From Gentiana macrophylla (Eukaryota; Streptophyta; Magnoliopsida; Gentianales; Gentianaceae), in the NCBI GenBank assembly GCA_026214975.1, contig JAOBSW010000928.1, positions 142,774 to 206,773 of the forward strand: a DNA stretch of 64,000 nt. The letters run 5' to 3'. The notes beneath the pieces are model-generated. The model saw nothing but the letters and a program-made list of their open reading frames with translations. It was not told the DNA's origin and did not search any database. The first letter of the stretch is position 1; each line of letters starts with the position of its first letter. This document shows positions 1-9,990 of this stretch, one piece after another. Made by a program: the position numbers and the translations under genes.

Positions 1-1700
1 CCATAAAGTCAATCCCCCATACGTCGAAAACCTCACATTCCAAGATGGGTGTCAATGGCATGTCGTAGCGTCGAGTAAGAGTTCCGGTTCTTTGGCATCT
101 GTCGCAGCCTTTACAAAAGGCTTCGGTATCTTTAAAGATGGATGGCCAATAGAACCCAGACTGAAAAATCTTTGCAACCGTCTTCCAAGTACCAAAATGG
201 CCACCTGTGGGTCCACTATGGCATTGTTCGATTATAGCATGTTGCTCAGATTCAGGAACACACCTGCGAAGCAATCCGTCCTTACAAATTCTGAATAAAT
301 ACGGTTCATCCCAGATGTAGTACTTAAGATCAGAGAAAAACTTCTTTTTCTCTTGGTAAGAGAATTCAGGATTCAAATAATTGGAGTGAAGGTAGTTGAC
401 GAAGGTAGAGTACCACGGGGTTTCAGATTGACAGTTATCGACAAGCATAACACTTTCAAGAGGAAAGTACAGATCAATATCGTCAAGGACATCCTCTTTC
501 TCATTCAACAATCGCGAAACATGATCCGCTACTGCGTTTTCACTACCCTTTATATCTCTTATTTCCACATCAAACTCCTGTAGGGTGAGAATCCAACGTA
601 GTAAGCGCGGTTTAGCGTCTGGCTTCTTCAACAGATAGCGCAGAGCAGCATGATCTGTCCAGACTATAACTCTAGCTCCCAATAAGTAACTGCGGAATTT
701 ATCCATAGAAAAAACAACCGCCAGCAGTTCTTTTTCCGTTGTAGTGTAGTTAACTTGTGCGGGGTTTAGAGTATGACTCGCATAATAGATCGGTTGGAAT
801 TTCCCTTGCACCCGTTGGCCTAAAACTGCACCGACCGCGTAGTTAGATGCATCGCACATGAGTTCAAAAGGAAGATTCCAATCTGGCGAGATCGAGAATA
901 AGGCGGATATTAAGCGACACTTAAGCATTTCAAATGCTTGCTTGCACTCGTCATCGAAATGAAATTCAACGTCACTACGAAGCAGGTTGGATAAAGGTTT
1001 AGCAATTTTGGAAAAGTCTTTGATAAATCGTCTGTAGAAACCCACATGACCAAGAAAACCGCGTATCTCACGCACATTAGTTGGAAAGCTCATTTTCTCA
1101 ATAGTTTCCACTTTCGCTTTATCCACCTCGATACCTTTGGATGAAATTTTATGGCCAAGAACGATACCCTCCTCTACCATGAAATGACATTTCTCCCAAT
1201 TAAGGATGAGGTTCTTTTCCACACATCTTTTCAGCACTTGATCAAGGTTCAGAAGACAGTCATCGAAAGTTTGACCGAAAACCGAGAAATCGTCCATAAA
1301 AATTTCCATACATTTCTCCACGAGTCCGTCAAATATTGCCAACATACATCTTTGAAATGTAGCTGGAGCATTACAGAGACCAAATGGCATTCTCCTGTAG
1401 GCGAAAGTACCATAGGGGCACGTGAAGGTGGTCTTCTCTTGGTCTTTCGGGTCAATGGGAATTTGAAAATAACCAGAATAGCCATCTAAAAAACAGTAGA
1501 AAGCATGGCCGCCAAGCGCTCAAGCATTTGGTCAATGAAAGGAAGAGGAAAATGATCTTTCATTGTGACTTCATTAAGCTTTCTATAATCAATGCAAACT
1601 CGATAAACGATCCACAAGTCTTATAGCGACCTCTTCTCCCTTTTAATTTTTCTCAATTGTGATTCCCCTTTTTGGGAACTACTTGAGTTGGCGACACCCA
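1..1700 (-). pseudogene. Athila-type pol: reverse transcriptase, RNase H, integrase N-terminus
   Basis: Minus-strand translation gives a Ty3/gypsy polymerase. From about 1640 downward: RT palm (VCIDYRKLNEV, then [13 protein letters not shown] near 1390-1350 and the catalytic FMDD box near 1300), RT connection ([13 protein letters not shown], about 1060), RNase H ([12 protein letters not shown] near 860-825, [10 protein letters not shown] near 650), a chromatin-type linker, then the integrase HHCC zinc finger (H..H..C..C, about 230-90) and VWGIDFM at the window edge. The frame is open from about 1498 to base 1. One base appears lost near 1513 (LERLA then [13 protein letters not shown] in another frame), and 1600-1700 carries a stop and a further shift around VVPKKG. 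The protein would copy element RNA into DNA and integrate it; this copy is probably inactive. Confidence 0.88.
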
Positions 1701-2350
1701 ATCATTTATCTGCGATGGCATATATGATTCCATATCCAACAACTTGATAATTTCTTTCTTGACAACCTCTCTGCATATGAGGATTGACCTTAACTGCGGT
1801 TGTCTCACTTTTTTAGCTCCATCTTACATCTTGATTTTATGCATACGGATGTCGGAGATATCCCTTGATATCCCGACTTGCCACCCAAAAGCATGTGCAT
1901 TTGCTTTCAAGGCGTTGATTAATTTTAATTCCTCGATCCGGGATAGTTTGGATGAAATGATGAGAGGAGCTTGTTACCATCTTGTAAAAAGATATACTTT
2001 AAATGCTTGATAACGGTTTCAACTCAAGGTCAATCGGAGGTTCTTCCAAACTAGATTTTAAAATTTTACTTTGCAGAGTATCGAGAGGAAAGCAACATAG
2101 CTTCTAATAAATCAACTTCCTCTGAAGGCGAAAGATTTTATGCCTAGCAACCTCATCTTGATCTCGACTCAAGCTTATTCAAATCTATCCTACCATATTG
2201 ATTTAGATTATCGACAAGCGTTCAGTATTCGAGAATCATCTGCAAGGACTTGCTCATCTAGGAAATCACTAAAGTCATCAAATGATTCCTCGATAGAGTA
2301 GCGGTTGGACATTCGAGAAGGTCTTTTGATAGCTTTAGAGACCTTTGTAG
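1700..2350 (-). other. Degenerate stretch between pol and protease
   Basis: No long open frame survives here. By position this should be the N-terminal part of RT and the protease-RT linker of the Athila-type element, but only scattered short matches can be read. Decay by indels is the simplest explanation. Confidence 0.4.
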
Positions 2351-2640
2351 CTCACTTCTTCATTTCAACACGCAAAGTTACTTTAGCTCCATCATCACAA
2401 TCGATAAGGGCTCTAGTGATGAAGCGTGAAATGGTCGCCCAAGAATCGAGGGTGTATTAGGTTGTTGGATATCTAAGACATACCAATCCACGGGAAAGGT
2501 AAATCGATCGACTGAACCAACAAATCCTTTAAGATCCTGTTGCTTTCTTAGATGATCATCTGCGAATCGAATACTCATGGTGGTAGGTTCCAAAAGATGG
2601 TCTAAGCCGGAGAGCGTTGACACACATATAGAGGCATAAG
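2350..2640 (-). pseudogene. Retropepsin-like aspartic protease fragment of the Athila element
   Basis: The minus-strand frame 2623-2378 contains PTTMSIRFADDH, FPVDWYVLD and ILGRPF in order. These match the flap and C-terminal part of the aspartic protease found between gag and RT in Athila/Tat elements (FPVDF.VLD and ILGRPFL are the usual forms). The catalytic D-T/S-G triad would sit upstream, above 2640, and is not readable, so the domain is incomplete. In an active element this enzyme cuts the gag-pol polyprotein. Confidence 0.7.
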
Positions 2641-3655
2641 ACTAATTGAAGCTCTAAATCACATAAAGAATTAGGAAAACAAGACCTCCAATCTGCAGAG
2701 TAAGGACAAATCGCCCGGGATCACCTTTCTTAACAGTACATCTTCATAACTCAAAGCATGGAACATTCTTCACCAACCATCCCTCCATGGCCTCTAACTT
2801 CTTTTTTAGGCGAGACCACATCCTTTATAAATTTAGTATACTTGGGCATCTCAACCAACACGTCGGATAACGGCAAGTTAACTTGGGTGTTTTTAGGAGG
2901 AGGTTGAGTACCTTCTCATATTTCTTGTCTTCACATAAAGGAATACTAGTCTTTCGGAGGAAAGCGGGAGTTTCTTCAAATCGTCTTCGAAAAGACTTTC
3001 TTAAAAGAGAGCTCACGGCTTGGTCCTCAAGATCTTTCCATCTTACAGACTTTTCAACTCCTCCTGTCCTCATGGGCTCAGACGCTTTCTCACTAGAGTT
3101 CTCACCGCTCACGGGCGTGTTCGCTTTAGATCCTTCCTCCTTATCCCTCGGAGAATTAGTCTCCGAGTGCTCTTTATCGGATTGGGGACATAGGCCTTCA
3201 TCTCTCCTCCCGCACTTCCACTGGCAGGAGGGGCTAGTGGTTTCCCTGGTTCTGTGGACCAGGGAGTTGAGTACCGGATCTCAAGCTAATGGCATTAGTA
3301 TCTTCTTTGACCGTAGGAAGGAGATGGAACAAGAGCGATACATTGACTCAGATTAGCTTGATTGACTTGACCACTTCCACGGGATTTTCTCGGTGAAACT
3401 TGGCAAATGTCCAGGTGGTCTGGAAGCAAGCTGTTCAGCCAACTGTCCCAATTGTCTCTCGAGGTTCTTGATCGTCTTTGTTTGCTCTTCTAACCTCGTA
3501 ACTATTTCATTTGGGGTAGGAAATCCAGGGGGATTTTGAGGACTCTGACTAACAGATTGACTGGGCCTATTGCCAGAAGCAGGAATAGAACTGTTAGGCC
3601 AGTTTTGATTGAATCTTTGAGTAGACGTAGAAAAGCCCGAAGATTGATTCGATAG
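2640..3655 (-). other. Gag-protease linker, degenerate
   Basis: Low-complexity, charged, S/E-rich frames on both strands (for example minus 3112-2825) show no recognisable domain. The region sits between the zinc knuckle and the protease and most likely encoded the hydrophilic C-terminal part of gag-pol. A stop and frame changes are present. Confidence 0.4.
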
Positions 3656-5006
3656 TTATTTGGGTTCTATTGACATTCTCGAGAACACTGGGTTATACCC
3701 CTGATTTTGGAAATTGCTTGGACCAGAATACTGATTCGGGAATCTTGGATTTGATTGGCCGTAGAATGCATTGACTTCAAGATTTTGCCCATTCCTAGGA
3801 CAAGCAGGAGACGTATGTCCTCTACAAAGACAAGTCGGCAAACTATCGGCGATATCTTGCCTTGCATGTTGGATAGCATTGACTTGATAATTAGGTGGAA
3901 ATTGACATTGACCAAACACATGGCCAACTTGATTGCAATTATCGCAAAAGCAGAACTTGGGCATTTGGTTGAGCTGATTCATAGATTGAGAACTTGAATT
4001 TGTGGAAAGGTTAGCAAACTTTGTTGTTGAAGTAAGGAAATCAATTGATTTTGCATATTTACTTCCTCGATTTTAGTGCAGTATTTGGATAGCTTGGTAA
4101 GAAGGAGCGTAGTTATACTTTGCTATATCCTCAAACAACGCCCATCCTTCTTGTGGGGTCTTCTTAAATGTCCCACCACTGAAAGTCATTGACCATGCCT
4201 TTGGTCAACTCGGTCGTTTTGATTGTAAAGCGTATTAGCTTGTCTTTGCAAGTCTAATCCGTGATGGGGGCATTTCTGAGTAAAGATTTGAATCTCTTGA
4301 AGGCTTGAAAAAAAGATTCGTTGGGTTTGCTTTGAGTGAAAGTATAAATATCACTAAGACACTGAAAGAGTCTTAGATGGAGGAAAGTATTGACTTAGAA
4401 ATTCCTTCTCCAATTCTTCCCATGTTGTGATAGACTAACGGGTAAAGAGTTATACCATTCCTTGGCTTCACCCTTCAAGGAGAATGGAAATAACTTGAGT
4501 TTAATGACATCCTCGCCAACACCTTGTAACTTTGTAGTACCACAGATTTCAAGAAATGTGTGGATATGGGTGTGAGGATTTTCCGATTGGTACCCATGAA
4601 AAATAGATGCATGTTGCATCATTTGAATCAAAGCAGGTTTAAGCTCAAATGTTGGGGCTGCAATGGCTGGTATGATAACTCCAGGATTAACTCTGACCAC
4701 GCCCGGTCTGGCATAATCAGCTAGGGTCCTTGTATCGTCAGCCATCTCGAAGACAAACTCTTCAATTTCCTTCCGGAATTTTTCTTCCAAATTTTCCTCA
4801 AAAATTTGGGTGCGAGAACGGATTTGTCTGCGATTTGGACGAACAATGGATCTCTCAATCTCAGGATCAAAAATAAGAGTGCCTTGCTTGCTCCGAGTTA
4901 ACATAAACCGAGTCAAAGCGGAAAAAGGAATCCAAGAATGACGTAAAACAGAACACAAAGAGGAGAACCGAGCGGCCGTTTCAAGTAGACCCGCCGGTTC
5001 AAGCAC
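3656..5006 (-). pseudogene. Athila-type gag with CCHC zinc knuckle
   Basis: The minus-strand frame from 5006 to 4395 carries the capsid-like domain of Ty3/gypsy retrotransposons: LADYARPGVVRVNPGVI, FELKPALIQMMQ and LFPFSLKGEAKEWYNSLP are typical. The likely start is the ATG near 4905 (MLTRSKQG) rather than 5006, because upstream residues are unlike gag. The frame then breaks between 4395 and about 3985. A second open frame, 3982-3656, holds a clean nucleocapsid zinc knuckle C-x2-C-x4-H-x4-C (CDNCNQVGHVFGQC). Gag would package element RNA in virus-like particles in the cytoplasm. As read, capsid and zinc knuckle are in separate frames, so the gene is broken. Confidence 0.82.
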
Positions 5007-5080
5007 AAACGCTCGTTCAACAAGTCAAACGGGCGTTCGAGAATATAGAACGGGCGTTCGAGTGCGTAACGTGCGTTTGG
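4971..5080. repeat. Phased AACG/CGTT motif cluster downstream of the primer-binding site
   Basis: At least four copies of a quasi-palindrome of the form AACGnnCGTT(T/C)GA occur with AACG starts at 5008, 5028, 5049 and 5068, spaced 19-21 bases. Two weaker CCGTTTCAAG / CCGGTTCAAG copies precede them at about 4976 and 4994. The same motif fills the U3 region of this LTR and of the solo LTR at 49383-51123. Confidence 0.75.
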
Positions 5081-5202
5081 TTAGAACAGAGAGCAAACTC
5101 AAAGCAGAAGCAGAGCAAAAGAGGCTTAGAAAAACAAACTTCAAAACACCGATTTGCTTTCTTATCACCTAAAACAATAAAAGCATAATCAAAAACAAAG
5201 CA

Positions 5203-5221
5203 CCTCCCCGAAACGGCGCCA
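5203..5221 (-). other. Primer-binding site of the Athila element
   Basis: The minus strand reads TGGCGCCGTTTCGGGGAGG directly after the LTR end. TGGCGCCGTT...GGGGA is the standard primer-binding site of plant Athila/Tat elements. It lies three bases inside the LTR boundary proposed at 5225. Confidence 0.8.
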
Positions 5222-6141
5222 TTTTGTTTGGAGTAATTTTGCATTAAACAAACAAACTAAATTTATAAACCGATACTTATAATGCAACTAACTCTAACCG
5301 ACCGAATATCGGGTAGTTGTTAGTCTGATAGAGGTAAGTAAGGGTGTCGATCCTTGAGGAGATGGTTTGACGAGAACGTTTTATGTTTTAGATTTTAAAG
5401 CTAGCAATTTGCATGAGACAGAGAACCGAAGTTGATTCAAAGCTATGGAAGGATTTTCCGGATTGAAAGTTAAAAGTGCGAAGGAACTAAAATTAATTAA
5501 ACAGAACGTAACTAAAGTTTAATCAAGCAATTGAGAAAAGCGACAATGGATCAACAATTTACTCAAGAATTAAGGATTCCCTTATAAAAGATTCACTGTG
5601 TTTCTAAAACAGAGGCGGGTCCACCTATTCAAAAGCAAAACGATCTAATTTCTCAAATCGTTTAATTCGACTAACAAGCAAGGTGTAACTCTTTCGATTT
5701 AACGACCTAAACAACAACCGAGCAACTTTCGTTCTAGCTAGCTGATTAATTGTTCAATCAATTAGCAAGGAGATCTTAGTTCATAGAATTTTCATTCAAT
5801 GAAACAATCATGCAATCACCATCTTTCGATATTAATGAAATTAAACAATAAAACAAGCTAAAGATCTGACCTCAATAGAAGAACACAGTAAATCAGAATA
5901 AGAAAACCCAAAAATCAATAAGAAAATCGCATCCCCAATCTTTGCCAAGAAAGAGTGTTTAGCTATCCATGGAGTGATTGATTACAATGCTTGAAGAGAA
6001 ATCCATAAAAGTCTAAGCTATATAGTGAATTGAATCTACTTTTGTGGCTGTTTGAACTCTGAGAAATCTCAGATTTTCGATCTGAGAAGAAATGAAATCT
6101 AATAATCTCTCTCTATATCCCCAATGTGATTACAAATGAGG

Positions 6142-6152
6142 CCTATTTATAG
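6142..6152 (-). promoter_or_regulatory. LTR TATA box
   Basis: Minus-strand CTATAAATAGG lies about 510 bases inside the LTR and directly downstream of the phased motif cluster, as expected at the U3/R boundary. The solo LTR at 49383-51123 has the same arrangement. Confidence 0.6.
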
Positions 6153-6175
6153 AAAAAACAGTATGTCTGCAGACC

Positions 6176-6322
6176 GAACGCTGGTTTCACCTCTGGAACG
6201 TCCGTTCTGGTGATAGAACGCCCGTTTGAAGCCTTGAACGTGCGTTTGAACTGACTTTTCTTCATTTCAGAGCTTCCTGCTGGACATTGAACGCCAGTTT
6301 GATTTATGGAACGCCCGTTTGA
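6176..6322. repeat. Phased AACG...CGTT motif cluster in LTR U3
   Basis: Six copies of GAACGnnnGTTTGA-like sequence begin at 6176, 6196, 6216, 6236, 6289 and 6309. The first four are exactly 20 bases apart and so are the last two. They stand immediately upstream of the TATA box, so they look like U3 enhancer units. AACG/CGTT resembles the core bound by MYB factors, but that is inference. Confidence 0.85.
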
Positions 6323-6662
6323 TGTCTCTGCAATCGAATTCTGTTGAGAAGTAATGTGGCTCTCCACTTGTTGATGCACATTTGCTTCTCTCCTCTAACA
6401 AACTTGAGCTTATCTACAATCCACCTCATCCCTTTTGATATTATCTTCATCTATATCATAATTAAGAAAACATAATACAGCCCAAAATGATATAAAATTC
6501 ATAATAAAGCTCACTCTTAAGCCCATTTTGCAATTAATTAATTTAAAAGCAACTTTACTCATTATATTAATTATAAAGCCCAAATTCAATGCAAAATATT
6601 ACTAATGTGGAGAAATTCATAGGAAAAGTAACATAAAATTTCATATAAAATAGCCCTTAACA

Positions 6663-7549
6663 CATGGGATCAGAAAATTCGGGCCACAGCAGACAAGTTC
6701 AGATATTAGCAAGGTAAAAGGGTTTAGCAGGCACAAAATCTCAACAGAGATAATTCTAAGCAATTTAGAATAAGGAGCAGATTTATAACATCACAAACAG
6801 CATGTATAAAGCTTAATCAGAATGCCTACTAAATCGCAAGTGTGCAGCAACAGGTTAAGCACTTTAGGAGCTTCAGGAATGTTCAGTTAAGATGCACAGG
6901 ATTAGCAGTGATACACAGGGATGTATGCAAGTAAGAGGCTACCAACAGGAGGGCATATAAAGAACTGTAATTCAGCAAGAAACAGACTAAGTGCACTACA
7001 GCAGGATCAAGGTGCACAGCACAACAGATTATGATTTATGCAGCACAAGATTAGTTGTTGTTGTAAGTTGTGCACAAGATTTCAAAATAGTGAAGGTGGA
7101 TGTACAACAGTTTAATAGGAACACAAGGTCAAGCACAACAAGTGGCAGAATTCAGTATTTGACGCAGTGAATTGAGTCAGATTGAAATTCTGATAAAAGT
7201 AACAAATAGACGGATAAACAAACAGTGAATCAATCTGGCTTAGCGTATCTTTGAATACCCACACAAATTAATACAGGCATAGTTTATCTAGTTGTGAGAG
7301 TGGATATCAAGGCTATCAAAGATAGGAGCTGCTGATGAGTTGACGGAGCAGCAAGCTCGACAACTCCATTTTGACCTCGAGTTTTCTTACAACTCATTTA
7401 TGGCTGCATTGCCTACTGCTGAAACTTAGGTTAAGATGATAGCAGCAAGGAAAAATTTGCAATTTCAACCTAACTTTTTTGTCACATGTGTTGCAAATGT
7501 AATAACTTTTTCTATGGGCCTAAATAAGTAAGCAGAAGAAGCATGTTAC
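6663..7549. other. Non-coding stretch between Athila LTR and Helitron genes
   Basis: A-rich sequence with many CAGCA/CACAG words. A short plus-strand open stretch at about 7326-7428 (reads AADELTEQQARQLHFDLEF, then a stop) has no recognised homology. This region should hold the 3' end of the Helitron, but no convincing CTRR terminus with a preceding hairpin could be fixed by eye. Confidence 0.4.
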
Positions 7550-8063
7550 CTATCATAGCTCCCGTGTTTGCGAGTGAGCGGATATCTTCGAATGGGGTTA
7601 CTTGAATTGGTGGATAAGGGATTTTCTCAGTTTCTTCGGTTACCTGCCGGACAAAGGTTTCTCTAGATAGTACCCATTGTGTTGTTATTCCTGGTGTAGC
7701 GTATTGAAAACCGGATTTTATTGGTTGAACCTTTGCTCCACCGATAATGTAGGTCGAGAATGGGAGCAAATTTCCTTCTAAGATATTGATGTTGGTATTC
7801 CACATTACCCCCTCCACTTTGTTACCCTGTTTAGGTTATTTGCACACGCAAAATTAGGAAAGTGAGAGCATATGACAGAGTATAGGGGAAATGATGGATG
7901 CATAAATTTTGTTGGTACGTACCTGCGAATCCAGAAGCAGTAATTTTTGGAGCCGTTTTCCACCTTCGTTAGTGTAGACATTGCTTTTTTCGGCAACAAG
8001 AATTTTCACCCTCCAGTTGTCGGATTTGCCTGTAACGTCATCTATGTATATTTCATTTGCCAT
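7550..8063 (-). CDS. RPA1-like OB-fold protein carried by the Helitron, partial
   Basis: Two exons are readable on the minus strand. Exon 1 runs 8063-7923 from ATG (MANEIYIDDV) to a CAG|gtacgt donor; exon 2 runs 7826-7550 from an aacag|GG acceptor to an ATAG|gtaaca donor. Splicing keeps frame and gives WRVKILVAEKS...KRLQKLLLLDSQ joined to GNKVEGVMWNTN and FSTYIIGGAKVQP. This matches the N-terminal OB fold of plant replication protein A 70-kDa-like proteins (DUF223 type), which bind single-stranded DNA. Plant Helitrons often carry such a gene, probably to protect the transposition intermediate. Later exons, below 7548, could not be found, so the gene may be truncated. Confidence 0.7.
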
Positions 8064-8343
8064 GACGTTGGTACCTGCTGACCACATTCGTTGCAAGATG
8101 TAATAAACAATCGAGGGAAAAAAAACAGGGAACATGCATATCGTGTCTAACAGTTTAACTGCTGGAAAACGACTGGGGCAGGGGAGAGGAATCTGACTAA
8201 GTAATTTTCTAAGGACTTAGTAAAGATCGTAGGAATACCTATGTTTAACTTGGCTGGAATGGGGGAGTGTGCTGGTCACTATGTGTGAAGTTACTGGTTG
8301 TCTTGTACCCTATCGTGTATCTCGCGGTAGACAACATTTTTAG

Positions 8344-9990
8344 TTAAGGTCTGCTTTTGTCTTTGTCGTGAACGTGGGCGGTCGCGATAAGTACTTTGAT
8401 TGAGTGGATTTTTCGCCTTGATAAAGCGACATATACACCGTCCATGTGAGAAAAGCGGTTCACGTAGATACACACCAACACGGTCCAGCGTCTGCCCTTG
8501 AGATTTGTTGATCGTCATCGCAAAACACAAGCGGATGGGGAACTGGTAACGTTTAAACGGTATTGCACATTTGTCTTCATTCGAGGATTCTAGAGGAATC
8601 TTGTGTAAGATAGTAGTATTGCCTGTGTATGGACCAGTTGCAATTTCAGCAACGATGGTGTGAACTTGAAGTTGTTTACAGATCAGCCTAGTCCCGTTAC
8701 AAAGTCCTTGAACAGGGTTTAGGTTTCTTAGTAGCATGACGGGCGAGTTCGGTTTGAGTATTAGCTCGTGCGGTGGGAGGCTACTCGGATGTAACGAATT
8801 TAAGAAATCGTCGTAGTCTCCTCGGTGTTGGGGATCAATTGCCGTGTCATTACTTACGTACTTTGTAGGGTGGCCAGGCATATTGTCCAACATAGCCTCA
8901 TTTATGTCATCCACACAATCGTTCGTAGGTGCGAGCAAAGCTCGGGACATGGCTAGGCTGTGGTCGGTTGCGAAAGCATTTATGTCCGGATACACGAATT
9001 TTATCAGTTCCTGCAACGATGCATCCCTGTTGGTGAATGGGATAACCATATTTACAGGCAAGGTAATGTTTCCATTCTCGTCTTCAGGCTCTACACCATC
9101 ACCAATGCGAAGCAAAAAATTTGTGAAGTAAGGGTCAGCTCTAGCTCGCATGTTCTCAGTCAAATTTAGTTTTGTAAGCGCGGGCCACAAAGGTGAACTG
9201 AACAAGCTTGCATCGAGTTGCTGCTGTTTTGTGGCATTTGTTACAACTGGCAGTACCTGCCTGAAATCACCTCCGAATATGACAACCTTGTTACCGAATG
9301 GTAGGTTAACCTCGGTGATGTCTTTGAGCATTTCTGAGAATGCCTCGACAGATTGTCTATGAGCCATTGGTGCCTCGTCCCAAATTATTACCTTCGCTTC
9401 CCTAAGTAGCTTAGCTGTGGTTGATTGTTTGCTAACACTGGCTATCTGATTGTTTTCATCGTGGAACGGGAGTTTGAACCGCGAATGCGCTGTCCTACCT
9501 CCTGGCAATGCACATGCTGCTACACCGGAAGTAGCTGTAGCCAATGCAATGTATTGCTGGGACCTAAGAGTAGCTAAGATCGCTTTGTATAAGTAAGTCT
9601 TGCCTGTACCACCTGGACCATCAATGAAGAAAGCGCAAGGTTCATTCTGCAGAATTTTTCCCATGATAGTGTCGTAGGCGCGGCGCTGTTGCTCGTTCAG
9701 TTTGTGGACATTGATGAGATCGTTGTCATCTACTTCGATACTCATTTCGTAATCCATTTCCTTTGATACATTGTTTCTGCGTGATATTGCATCTGCTTCG
9801 GGACCTAGGTTGTAATCGGATAGCTGCTTTCCCATGTCGTGTAATAAAAGAGATAGGTCATGAAGAGCTTTCGTGTGAATTTCAGAAACATTTAGCGACA
9901 ATGATGAATGTGTCCTTGCGTAATCTTCGGAAAGCGAATCGCGATTCGCGCAGAGCTCTTTGGGATCGGAAGGTGCGCAAAACACAAGGA
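8344..9990 (-). pseudogene. Helitron Pif1-family helicase domain
   Basis: Minus-strand frame 9985-8291 has superfamily 1B helicase motifs in order: LNEQQRRAYDTIM, Walker A GPGGTGKT, Walker B IIWDEAPM, GGDFRQVLPV, NLTENMRA, LAPTNDCVDDIN and MTINKSQGQTLDRVGVYL. The canonical motif VI (VYVALSR) is still encoded but in another frame: one extra base near 8436-8440 moves the reading to RCICRFIKAK. Following the shifted frame, the protein would end at the stop at 8346-8344. The helicase unwinds donor DNA during rolling-circle transposition. It is joined to the Rep part through a frame shift near an A9 run (about 9991-10001). Confidence 0.88.

Larger units (their letters stand above)
1..5224 (-). mobile_element. 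Athila-type Ty3/gypsy LTR retrotransposon, internal region, truncated by window edge
   Basis: Read on the minus strand, the order is primer-binding site (5221-5203), gag with a zinc knuckle, protease-like region, reverse transcriptase, RNase H and the start of integrase, which runs off the window at base 1. That order (RT-RH before IN) is the Ty3/gypsy order, and the pol wording ([19 protein letters not shown]) is that of the plant Athila/Tat group. The 3' half of integrase and the 3' LTR lie outside the window, so no target-site duplication can be checked. Several frames are broken, so this copy looks non-functional. Confidence 0.9.
5225..6662 (-). repeat. 5' LTR of the Athila element
   Basis: On the minus strand the segment starts TGTTAAGGGC (6662) and ends CTCCAAACA (5225) next to the primer-binding site, with a TATA box and a motif-rich U3. 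The inner boundary is well supported by the primer-binding site. The outer boundary rests only on the TG dinucleotide and a composition change, since the partner LTR is outside the window. Confidence 0.5.

Noticed and set aside
1151..1489. Plus-strand 112-codon frame
   Set aside because: Antisense to the reverse transcriptase, whose FMDD and [11 protein letters not shown] motifs are on the minus strand.
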